This document shows, piece by piece, positions 1 to 6,391 of a stretch of 9,180 nt of DNA. Source of the DNA: Cytophagales bacterium (lineage in GTDB: Bacteria; Bacteroidota; Bacteroidia; Cytophagales; UBA9547). The position numbers and the translations under genes are program-made. The stretch's first letter is position 1. The number at the start of each line of letters is the position of its first letter. Where the stretch lies: positions 1-9,180 of the forward strand of contig JANYCH010000218.1 in the NCBI GenBank assembly GCA_025360395.1. Reading direction: 5' to 3'. Below the pieces are notes generated by a model. It searched no databases, had not been told where the DNA came from, and saw nothing but the letters and a program-made list of their open reading frames with translations.

Positions 1-1571
1 TTTGATTTCAGTTTTATGGGATCTTCATAGTGATAAATCGGTTCTGGCATCTTTCTGGTTTTATAATTCCCCTGATCCCATTTTCTGTTTTTATTTTCGT
101 CTACTACAACCCTGATTTTATATTCTCCGTCATTTAAATACTCAAATAGAAAATCCTTTTTGTATTCTGATTGTCGTAGTATTTTATTGTCTTTTGATAA
201 TAATTGTACCAAAATATTTTGCTTATCTGTTTGTACTCTTCCTCCTATTGATCCAAATTTTTCTGGATCCTTCTTAGTATATATTATCTTTAGTGTATCT
301 TTTATATAACCACTGATAGGTACAAATGCTTTTGGGTAAATGATAATTAATACGGTATCATTCCATTTTTTCTTATTATGTATTGAAATGCTACTTTTTC
401 TGGGTTGCTCCGTTATAATATAATTATCCTTTAATACAGATGTTGACCAACTTTCCTTACCATTTTTAATAGAGATTATTGGACTGAAAGAAACATAAGG
501 TTTAGATAAAAAAATCTCTATGCTATCCATTGGTTCTATTTGTGAATTGTTGGAAGGATAGCTATTTATAAAACATTTAGAAGTATCAACATAATTTAAA
601 ACTAAACCCAGAGTATCAGTTCCGGTATTACCTTTTGTATCTAAGGATTTCAATATTAATTTGGTCGAGTCACTAGATGCTTGATCAGTAAATAGTATTA
701 CAGATTTTTCCTTTAAATAAGGTTTTATTTTTCTTTCGCTATTTGAAAACAAAACTGAGAGATCCATTAGTGGCTTATTGTATTCAAGTGTGGCCAAGCT
801 TTTCTTTCTGTTTTCTTTGTATGTGATTTTTGGTTTCTCAAAATCTTCCAAAAAGATGCTTATATTAGTTATTGATATTGAAGATGTTAAATTTATCTTG
901 TCTTCTAAATATCCTATAGTTTCTTTATTTTTATCGTATTTGGAATTTTGATTTTCGTCTTTGAAACTGTAGAGATAATATTGTCCAGGTTTTATATTTT
1001 GAATTGAGAAAGTAGAAGAGGAGTCTGTTTTAGTTGAATATAATGGTACCTGCGTTTCGATATTGAAAGTATCTGTTGGTTCATATAAGGCAACTGTAAT
1101 ATTTTTATTCTTTTTATTATCCTCGCCCGATATTACCTTACCTTCCACAGCAAGAGAATCCAGGTAATTGCCTGTAGAGAACACAAGACTTGTACTGTCG
1201 GCTCTTGTACCTTCTGAAAGGTCTTTTATTCCCCCTCTTAGGTTAATATTATAAGTGGTATTTGGCTTAAAGGCATTTGAATCGAACTTAAGTGTGAGGA
1301 TATTTTTAACAACCTTAATGTCAAAATCTTTTATATGGGGAGTGATGATTATCTGTTCTTTCAGTTTGTCTTCCTGAACCCATTCAGTGAAATAGTATTT
1401 AACAGTTTTCCCTTTGAAATTAATAGTACCATTTTTTGGAATGGTCTTTTGTACACGTGGTTTAATGGTATCTTTCTCGCCACCTTTGGGAGGTGCAATG
1501 CTGGCACATGATTGAAGAAAATAAGAAAAGACAGTAACCAACAGGAATTCCAAGTACTTTTTCACCAGCAT
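1..1571 (-). CDS. Ig-like domain (Big_5) surface lipoprotein, 3' end cut by window edge
   Basis: The frame is open from an ATG at 1571 to the left edge, giving 523 codons without a stop. The N-terminus is a lipoprotein signal: basic MLVKKY, a hydrophobic stretch, then LQSC with the lipid-attachment cysteine at residue 22, so an outer-membrane lipoprotein is expected. Residues about 30-125 resemble the bacterial Ig-like Big_5 fold (proline-rich start, then alternating beta strands). Residues about 138-225 (beginning AVEGKV) and about 439-523 (beginning GGRV) look like carboxypeptidase-regulatory or prealbumin-like beta modules. Both carry an acidic loop of the type DENxNxKxD (second copy D491-D499) that could bind calcium. 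The PEPIYHYEDPIKL segment resembles the usual family C-terminus, so probably only a few residues are missing. It follows mnmG by 51 bp on the same strand with no visible promoter or terminator between. The function is unknown; a structural or surface-adhesion role is a guess. I read the translation by hand from the minus strand. Confidence 0.85.
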   Translation of the reverse strand, partial: MLVKKYLEFLLVTVFSYFLQSCASIAPPKGGEKDTIKPRVQKTIPKNGTINFKGKTVKYYFTEWVQEDKLKEQIIITPHIKDFDIKVVKNILTLKFDSNAFKPNTTYNINLRGGIKDLSEGTRADSTSLVFSTGNYLDSLAVEGKVISGEDNKKNKNITVALYEPTDTFNIETQVPLYSTKTDSSSTFSIQNIKPGQYYLYSFKDENQNSKYDKNKETIGYLEDKINLTSSISITNISIFLEDFEKPKITYKENRKKSLATLEYNKPLMDLSVLFSNSERKIKPYLKEKSVILFTDQASSDSTKLILKSLDTKGNTGTDTLGLVLNYVDTSKCFINSYPSNNSQIEPMDSIEIFLSKPYVSFSPIISIKNGKESWSTSVLKDNYIITEQPRKSSISIHNKKKWNDTVLIIIYPKAFVPISGYIKDTLKIIYTKKDPEKFGSIGGRVQTDKQNILVQLLSKDNKILRQSEYKKDFLFEYLNDGEYKIRVVVDENKNRKWDQGNYKTRKMPEPIYHYEDPIKLKS

Positions 1572-1622
1572 TATAGTTTGTGTAAAAATACTCGAATTCC
1601 GATATTGGAAATACTTTTATTG

Positions 1623-3488
1623 TTATCTGCCCAAATAAACCATTAGGATGGAAATATCTGCTGGGGATACTCCACTAATTCTGGATGCTTGTCCAAGTGT
1701 AAAAGGTTTAATCTTCTTCAGTTTTTCTTTTCCTTCTGCTGATAAGGAAACAATAGTATCGTAGTTGAGCTTTTCATTCAACTGGTAGTTTTCAAGCAAA
1801 TGTATTTTGGAAGCCAGTTGCTCTTCCTTTTCAATATAACTTTGGTATTTGATCTGGATTTCAGATTGTTCCAATGCCTCCCGATTATATCTTTTAAATG
1901 TTTCCTGAAGTTGAGGACTAATTTGTGTCAAATCAGACAAACTTATATCTGGTCTTTTTAAAAGTGTTTCCAGGCTACATTTTTCTTTAATTGCAGCAGA
2001 TCCTTTACTTGTCAAAAAATCGTTTATCAAATCCGGGCTTACTTTCTCGGTTTTTAAAGTTTGCCTCAGGGCGGAAACTTCTGATTCCTTTCTGGCGACA
2101 TTTAATAACCTGTCTTCTTTAGCTAGTCCTAATTCAAAACCTTTCCTGGTTAATCTTAGGTCTGCATTGTCTTGTCTTAGCAATATCCTGTATTCAGCTC
2201 TGGAGGTGAACATCCTATAAGGTTCATCTGTACCCTTGTTTATAAGGTCGTCGATCAACACACCTATGTAGCCTTCGGAACGCTTCATAATATAAGGAGC
2301 TCTTTCAAAAGCTGTATTTGCAGCGTTTATCCCTGCTATTAGTCCTTGTCCGGCTGCTTCTTCATATCCAGTAGTGCCATTTATTTGACCAGCAAAGTAT
2401 AAGCCGTTGACCAGTTTGGTTTCCAGGGAAGGCTTTAATTGTGTTGGAGGGAAGTAGTCGTACTCAATAGCATAAGCCGGACGGAACATTCTCATATTTT
2501 CCAGCCCTTTTATCGCAGTTAATGCTTTATACTGAACATCTTCTGGCAATGAAGAGGAAAATCCATTTATGTAAACTTCTACTGTTTTCCACCCTTCTGG
2601 TTCTAAGAACAATTGATGACGGTCTTTATCAGCAAACCTGTTAATCTTATCTTCAATCGATGGGCAATATCTAGGACCTAAGCCTTTAATTCTTCCCTGG
2701 AACATAGGAGATTTGTCAAAGCCGGTTTTTAAAATTTCATGAACCTTGTCGTTTGTATATGTTACAAAGCAACTCATCTGTGTTTTTAACGGAGATGTTT
2801 CTGTTGAATAAGAGAACTTACCTGGTTCTTCATCGCCTTTCTGTTCTTCCGTTAAAGCATAATTAATACTCCTCCCATCAATTCTTGGCGGAGTTCCTGT
2901 TTTCATTCTCCCTGCTTCAAATCCTATTTCAACCAGTTGCTCCGTAATTCCATAAGCTGCTTTTTCAGCTGTTCTTCCACCTGCAAAGTTTTTCTCGCCA
3001 ATATGGATTAATCCATTTAAGAAAGTTCCATTGGTCAAAACGACCGTTTTCGATCTTATTTCTATTCCCATTGAGGTCATTACTCCTCTTGCATAACCAT
3101 CTTCAATTATTAGCTTGGTTACACTTTCTTGCCAAAAATCTATTGTGGGTATTCTTTCTAGGGCCAAACGCCATTCTTCAGCAAACAACATTCTGTCATT
3201 TTGTGTTCTGGGACTCCACATTGCAGGACCTTTAGATCTGTTGAGCATCCTAAACTGGATCATAGATTTATCAGACACTAATCCTGATTGCCCGCCCAAG
3301 GAATCTATTTCCCTTACAATCTGACCTTTGGCCACGCCTCCCATCGCAGGGTTGCAAGACATTTGTCCGATTGTCATCATGTTCATGGTTACAAGCATTA
3401 CACTCGCTCCCATGTTTCCTGCAGCTGCAGCAGCTTCACAACCTGCATGCCCAGCACCTACTACAATAACATCGTATTCCTTAAACAT
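1623..3488 (-). CDS. mnmG: tRNA uridine-5-carboxymethylaminomethyl synthesis enzyme MnmG (GidA)
   Basis: MnmG is the FAD-binding partner of MnmE. Together they install the carboxymethylaminomethyl (or aminomethyl) group on wobble U34 of certain tRNAs in the cytoplasm, using methylene-tetrahydrofolate and NADH. With the start at 3488 the protein is 621 aa, close to the usual 620-630. Visible motifs are the FAD dinucleotide site GAGHAG (11-16), the CNPAMGG loop with conserved C45, the GidA signature YCPSIEDK with conserved C275, and the second signature AGQINGTTGYEEAAGQG (366-382). The helical C-terminal domain that contacts MnmE and tRNA follows. An in-frame ATG at 3515 would add nine residues, but it lies inside the predicted -7 element and makes the protein start before the usual MFxxYDVIVVG beginning, so 3488 is preferred. 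A parS-like site sits 6 bp upstream of this start. The downstream lipoprotein gene is probably in the same transcript. Confidence 0.97.
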   Translation of the reverse strand: MFKEYDVIVVGAGHAGCEAAAAAGNMGASVMLVTMNMMTIGQMSCNPAMGGVAKGQIVREIDSLGGQSGLVSDKSMIQFRMLNRSKGPAMWSPRTQNDRMLFAEEWRLALERIPTIDFWQESVTKLIIEDGYARGVMTSMGIEIRSKTVVLTNGTFLNGLIHIGEKNFAGGRTAEKAAYGITEQLVEIGFEAGRMKTGTPPRIDGRSINYALTEEQKGDEEPGKFSYSTETSPLKTQMSCFVTYTNDKVHEILKTGFDKSPMFQGRIKGLGPRYCPSIEDKINRFADKDRHQLFLEPEGWKTVEVYINGFSSSLPEDVQYKALTAIKGLENMRMFRPAYAIEYDYFPPTQLKPSLETKLVNGLYFAGQINGTTGYEEAAGQGLIAGINAANTAFERAPYIMKRSEGYIGVLIDDLINKGTDEPYRMFTSRAEYRILLRQDNADLRLTRKGFELGLAKEDRLLNVARKESEVSALRQTLKTEKVSPDLINDFLTSKGSAAIKEKCSLETLLKRPDISLSDLTQISPQLQETFKRYNREALEQSEIQIKYQSYIEKEEQLASKIHLLENYQLNEKLNYDTIVSLSAEGKEKLKKIKPFTLGQASRISGVSPADISILMVYLGR

Positions 3489-3493
3489 ATAAT

Positions 3494-3509
3494 TGTTCCA
3501 CGTGAAACA
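3494..3509. promoter_or_regulatory. parS-like ParB binding site 1
   Basis: The plus strand reads TGTTCCACGTGAAACA, which matches the widely conserved bacterial parS consensus TGTTNCACGTGAAACA at every fixed position. The CACGTG centre distinguishes it from Noc sites, which are centred on CCCGGG. It lies between the mnmG start codon and the predicted mnmG -7 element, so it covers the likely transcription start and 5' leader. Binding of ParB (Spo0J) here is inferred from the sequence match; no parA or parB gene is in the window. Confidence 0.85.
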
Positions 3510-3512
3510 GTA

Positions 3513-3520
3513 CAAAGTTA
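3513..3520 (-). promoter_or_regulatory. Candidate -7 promoter element for mnmG
   Basis: The minus strand reads TAACTTTG, an exact match to the Bacteroidota -7 consensus TAnnTTTG. It would start transcription near 3507 and leave a leader of about 19 nt before the ATG at 3488. No clear TTG is seen at the -33 position. The predicted start site falls inside parS-like site 1. Confidence 0.55.
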
Positions 3521-3555
3521 ACCTTCCTTTTGGATTACAGTAAATGTGTTGTTAA

Positions 3556-3571
3556 GGTTCCACGTGGAACA
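3556..3571. promoter_or_regulatory. parS-like ParB binding site 2
   Basis: The plus strand reads GGTTCCACGTGGAACA, containing the perfect 14 bp palindrome GTTCCACGTGGAAC (3557-3570). It differs from TGTTNCACGTGAAACA at the first base and at one base of the right arm; GGAAC arms are known among natural parS variants. Its centre is 62 bp from the centre of site 1, about six helical turns, so the two sites would face roughly the same side of the DNA. It covers the -33 region expected for the plus-strand gene that starts at 3602. Confidence 0.8.
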
Positions 3572-3581
3572 ATTTTTTTAA

Positions 3582-3589
3582 TAGGTTTG
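3582..3589 (+). promoter_or_regulatory. Candidate -7 promoter element for the 3602 gene
   Basis: TAGGTTTG matches TAnnTTTG exactly and ends 12 bp before the ATG at 3602, so the predicted transcript would have a leader of only about 7 nt. The -33 position is occupied by the palindrome of parS-like site 2 and shows no clear TTG. ParB bound there could interfere with or modulate this promoter; that is inference. Confidence 0.5.
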
Positions 3590-3601
3590 CTTTCTATAAA
3601 C

Positions 3602-4168
3602 ATGCAAGACATAGAACCATTTTACAATTGGGAGAAATATTATGCATCCGAGGAAGATCCATTGTCTCCATTTCTTGGTTTGACTTATGATCTTACCAAA
3701 TATAGTACTGTAATCTACGACCATTATATTCACCCAAAATGGGATTTTATTGGTTCTGAAACGTTATATGTAAAAGTACTTTACACAAACTATACCTTAC
3801 ATTATACAATAATAGAATTGTTTGGTGAATGGAATGATGCACTTCATAACGACATTGTGCATTTCAAAAGAAATGTGATTGACCCCATGATTAAAAATGG
3901 AATTAACCAGTTTATTTTAATAGGAGAAAATGTTTTGAATTTTCATGGCTCTGATGATTGTTACTACGAGGAATGGTTTGAAGATGTAGAGCAAGGATGG
4001 ATAGCTGCTATCAACTTTCAATACTTTGTAGAAGATCAGTGGAAGAAATTCAAAATTGACAATTATATAAACTATGGTGGAACATTGAATATTGAGGAAT
4101 GGCGCACCATGACCCCATTAAAAGTTTATGAAACCGTTAAGGGATATATTATGCGGAGAATTGGCTAG
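3602..4168 (+). CDS. Conserved hypothetical protein next to mnmG, 188 aa
   Basis: I recognise this as a conserved uncharacterised Bacteroidota protein but know no function for it. It begins MQDIEPFYNWEKYY and is rich in acidic and aromatic residues, with no signal peptide or membrane segment, so it is probably cytoplasmic. The stretches most likely to be conserved are EWND (76-79), the hydrophobic strand FILIGENVLNFH (104-115) and the acidic-aromatic DDCYYEEWFEDVEQGW (118-133), followed by the C-terminal WRTMTP (167-172). An alternating strand-helix order is plausible. The frame is open back to an ATG at 3530, but that start would place parS-like site 2 and the predicted -7 element inside the gene, so 3602 is chosen. 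The stop codon overlaps that of the convergent lipoprotein gene. Its position beside mnmG and parS-like sites hints at a housekeeping or chromosome-linked role, which is unproven. Confidence 0.85.
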   Translation: MQDIEPFYNWEKYYASEEDPLSPFLGLTYDLTKYSTVIYDHYIHPKWDFIGSETLYVKVLYTNYTLHYTIIELFGEWNDALHNDIVHFKRNVIDPMIKNGINQFILIGENVLNFHGSDDCYYEEWFEDVEQGWIAAINFQYFVEDQWKKFKIDNYINYGGTLNIEEWRTMTPLKVYETVKGYIMRRIG

Positions 4169-4542
4169 AACTTTTCGTTCGTATAGATTAAAATGTCTTT
4201 ATCCAATCTAAACCACGCTCCACTAATTACATCCACCAAAATAAGTGGCGATAGATAAAAGGTTTGTACAAATAGCAGATCACCTACCATATACCAAGGT
4301 TTGAATTTTCTGTTTATGTAAAACATCTTCTGATTGGAAGAGTCCTTCACCATCACTACCTGGTAATTCCTATTTGAACGAAGTTTAGTATAAAACGGTG
4401 TGTTACTTACGTACTTTCCGTTAATATAAACACTTGCATTTCCTGACTCAGAAATAAAAGAGACCTTATCTTTGGTTCCTTTTAAAATAGTTGCACAAGA
4501 ACTGCTTATAATTAAAAGGAAAAATATTAAAATTGTCTTCAT
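4165..4542 (-). CDS. Small PEGA-like lipoprotein, 125 aa
   Basis: The protein starts MKTILIFFLLIISSSCATILKG, a lipoprotein signal with the probable lipidated cysteine at residue 16. The -3 position is serine rather than the usual Leu/Val/Ile, a relaxed lipobox often seen in this phylum. Residues about 29-62 resemble a PEGA domain: a serine-rich strand, VYINGKYVSNTPF, then an aromatic strand. A hydrophobic segment follows at about 84-105 (VGDLLFVQTFYLSPLILVD), then SGAWFRLDKD, a tail I associate with small Bacteroidota CATI(F/L)KGT lipoproteins. An outer-membrane or cell-surface location is expected; the function is unknown. The frame extends upstream to an ATG at 4629, but that would bury the signal peptide behind 29 extra residues, so 4542 is used. 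It starts 10 bp from a divergent gene and shares its stop tetranucleotide CTAG with the convergent neighbour. Confidence 0.85.
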   Translation of the reverse strand: MKTILIFFLLIISSSCATILKGTKDKVSFISESGNASVYINGKYVSNTPFYTKLRSNRNYQVVMVKDSSNQKMFYINRKFKPWYMVGDLLFVQTFYLSPLILVDVISGAWFRLDKDILIYTNEKF

Positions 4543-4552
4543 AAGAACTACA

Positions 4553-5272
4553 ATGATTACTACTTGCAAGTTTACCGGTTTTAAAACATATTTGATAACC
4601 CTGTTTGTTGGGTTTAGTTTATTTACCAAGGCGCAAGGTACAATGCCTTATGTGCCTTATGTTGGAGAAACTCCACCATCAAAAGCCGGAGGTCAACAGA
4701 CTTACACAGATGATACTTTGGTGATTCTGAGAAATACGATCAGTTTTCATCCTTTATTATTGGTAGATGGTACAGTAGCCCTAGGTTATGAAAGAACTTT
4801 TCCTTCTAAAAGACATTCAGCCAGGATAATACTAGGTTATTCTAACCTAAGACAGGTTTCCTATTACGAAGACCGCGTTAAGAACTTTAACCAGGTTTAT
4901 GGAGAATTAGATTTTAAATTCTTTCTAAGCAGAAAAAAGAGGGCTGCCCCTACTGGTTTGTATGCTTCTCCATTTGTTCAATACAGGTCAGCGAATTTCG
5001 GGTATCAATTGTATGATTCTTTGGGTATAACAAAATTTACTCAGGATGGTTTTCATGCTGAATCTTTTGCTGGAGGTGTAATGCTTGGTTATTTGGGCAT
5101 CATTTTGGAAATGATCACCTTAGAAGCATATGTTGGTGTAGGGCAACAAGCTGTGATTGGTGATTATCATTTCACTTACAAAACTGTGGAATACATCCCC
5201 TTAAACACAGGATACTTTTGGAACGAAGGTCCTTTGTTTAAACTAGGCGTAAGTTTGGGGGTTAATTTTTAA
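4553..5272 (+). CDS. Probable outer-membrane beta-barrel protein, 239 aa
   Basis: The N-terminus has a signal peptide: K6/K11, a hydrophobic core TYLITLFVGFSLF (12-24), and likely cleavage after A27. The mature part is proline-rich up to about 50, then consists of alternating short hydrophobic and aromatic strands, for example SFHPLLLVDGTVALGYERTF (64-83) and ARIILGYSNL (90-99). It ends LFKLGVSLGVNF, with the terminal phenylalanine typical of outer-membrane barrels. Its composition resembles the small barrel families annotated as DUF3575 or outer membrane beta-barrel, but I cannot assign one firmly. The chosen ATG is the only one next to the signal peptide; an in-frame ATG at 4472 would add 27 charged residues in front. 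A one-mismatch -7 element (TAAAATTG, 4528-4535) lies inside the opposing lipoprotein gene. The 3' end overlaps hemH by 11 bp. The divergent lipoprotein may be a functional partner, which is speculation. Confidence 0.8.
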   Translation: MITTCKFTGFKTYLITLFVGFSLFTKAQGTMPYVPYVGETPPSKAGGQQTYTDDTLVILRNTISFHPLLLVDGTVALGYERTFPSKRHSARIILGYSNLRQVSYYEDRVKNFNQVYGELDFKFFLSRKKRAAPTGLYASPFVQYRSANFGYQLYDSLGITKFTQDGFHAESFAGGVMLGYLGIILEMITLEAYVGVGQQAVIGDYHFTYKTVEYIPLNTGYFWNEGPLFKLGVSLGVNF

Positions 5273-6278
5273 CCATATTAGCCAAACATTCTATCCATTC
5301 TGGGTCTGAATTTAAGCTTTCAACCAGTTGCCAGTGTTTTCCGCCTTCTTTTTCAAACAGTTCTTTGTATTCTTCCCCGATTTCGATTGTTGTTTCAAGG
5401 CAATCAGCAACAAACGAGGGACTGAAGCACAAAATACTCTGTTTTCCTTTTTTTACCAGTTCTTTAATAATGTTATCAGTGTAAGGTTTAATCCAGGGAG
5501 TTTTTCCTAAACGGGATTGGAATGAAACGGTATAGTCATCTTCTTTAAGATTAAGTCCTTTTGCCAATAGCCTTGAAGTATTGAAGCATTGGGCCCTGTA
5601 ACAGAACCTATTATACTGATTATAGGAATTGCAGCAGTTTCCAAGTTTGCAATAATTATTGCAGGATCCTTTTAAAATCTGACGCTCGGGCAAGCCATGA
5701 TAACTGAACAAATAATGATCGTATTTTCTTTCAGCTATGTGCTTTTTGCCTAGCCTGGCAAAAATGTTCACCATTTGTTCATTGCCTGAATAGTCGCTTA
5801 TAAACCTGAGTTCAGGAATTATTTCCCACTTTTTGATAATGCGCATTACTTCTTCGTGGCTGGAACCAGTACTCGCTGATGCATATTGAGGATAAAGAGG
5901 TATGATAATAATTTTCTCCAAACCAACATTTTCCAATTGTTTTAAAGCAACTCCTATGCTCGGATTTTGGTACCTCATCCCCAAAACTACCTGATAATCA
6001 GACCCTAAGCTTTCTTGTAGAAGCTTTTCGACTTGGATACTTGTTGTTTTCAAAGGCGAACCTTCCTTTGTCCATAGCTCTTTATAAACTTTTGCTGATT
6101 TCGGAGCCCTAAATGGTGCTATAATAAGGTTAATCAAGAAAAAGCGGTTAACAACAGGTATGTCAATAACCCTTCTGTCCATCAGAAATTCCCTTAAATA
6201 CTTTCTAACGTCAGATGTTTCCGGACTATCTGGTGTTCCTAGATTTAATAATAATACTCCGTATTTCGCTTTGCCCAT
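5262..6278 (-). CDS. hemH: Ferrochelatase HemH
   Basis: HemH inserts ferrous iron into a porphyrin: protoporphyrin IX in the classical haem pathway, or coproporphyrin III in some bacteria. At 338 aa it is a normal length. The family N-terminus GVLLLNLGTPDSPE (7-20) is clear. The catalytic histidine lies in SYHGLPER (H194) and the conserved acidic helix is FSPSFVADCLETTIEI (285-300, with E295 and E299). Between H194 and residue 231 is a cysteine-rich insert with C206, C210, C215, C216, C226 and C231. Such inserts occur in Bacteroidota ferrochelatases and recall the four-cysteine [2Fe-2S] ferrochelatases described in some other bacteria; whether this protein holds a cluster is inference. There is no signal peptide or C-terminal anchor, so it is probably cytoplasmic or peripheral to the membrane. 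No other haem gene is adjacent. It is transcribed away from manC. Confidence 0.97.
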   Translation of the reverse strand: MGKAKYGVLLLNLGTPDSPETSDVRKYLREFLMDRRVIDIPVVNRFFLINLIIAPFRAPKSAKVYKELWTKEGSPLKTTSIQVEKLLQESLGSDYQVVLGMRYQNPSIGVALKQLENVGLEKIIIIPLYPQYASASTGSSHEEVMRIIKKWEIIPELRFISDYSGNEQMVNIFARLGKKHIAERKYDHYLFSYHGLPERQILKGSCNNYCKLGNCCNSYNQYNRFCYRAQCFNTSRLLAKGLNLKEDDYTVSFQSRLGKTPWIKPYTDNIIKELVKKGKQSILCFSPSFVADCLETTIEIGEEYKELFEKEGGKHWQLVESLNSDPEWIECLANMVKN

Positions 6279-6295
6279 AATTCAATAAAACAGTC

Positions 6296-6303
6296 CAAAA
6301 TTA
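6296..6303 (-). promoter_or_regulatory. Candidate -7 promoter element for hemH
   Basis: The minus strand reads TAATTTTG, an exact TAnnTTTG match, 17 bp before the ATG at 6278, implying a leader of about 11 nt. A TTTG at 6322-6319 is a possible -33 element, but its 15 bp spacing is shorter than usual. Confidence 0.5.
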
Positions 6304-6358
6304 AAATATTATGGCCATCAAATAGATAACATTCGGAAAGTTAAAAATGTTGGCACTC

Positions 6359-6366
6359 TAATTTTG
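6359..6366 (+). promoter_or_regulatory. Candidate -7 promoter element for manC
   Basis: TAATTTTG matches TAnnTTTG exactly and ends 25 bp before the manC ATG. A second option is TATCTTCG at 6369-6376 (one mismatch), which has a TTG at 6350-6352, 16 bp upstream, as a possible -33 element. Either would give a short leader of about 10-20 nt and a monocistronic or manC-PAP2 transcript. Confidence 0.5.
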
Positions 6367-6391
6367 CATATCTTCGCAACATCCTTTTTTT

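Noticed and set aside
1572..1622. Possible terminator or promoter between mnmG and the Ig-like lipoprotein
   Set aside because: Only a short imperfect palindrome around CCGATATTGG is present, without a T run or an exact TAnnTTTG, so neither can be supported.
3115..3521. Two plus-strand open frames antisense to the 5' part of mnmG
   Set aside because: They lie fully opposite a strongly conserved gene, match no family I recognise, and have no promoter-like element or ribosome site; they are shadows of mnmG codon usage.
3494..3571. Reading the two palindromes as Noc sites or as a generic repressor operator
   Set aside because: Noc sites have a CCCGGG centre, while these have CACGTG with GTT/AAC arms as in parS; a different regulator with the same motif is possible but less likely.
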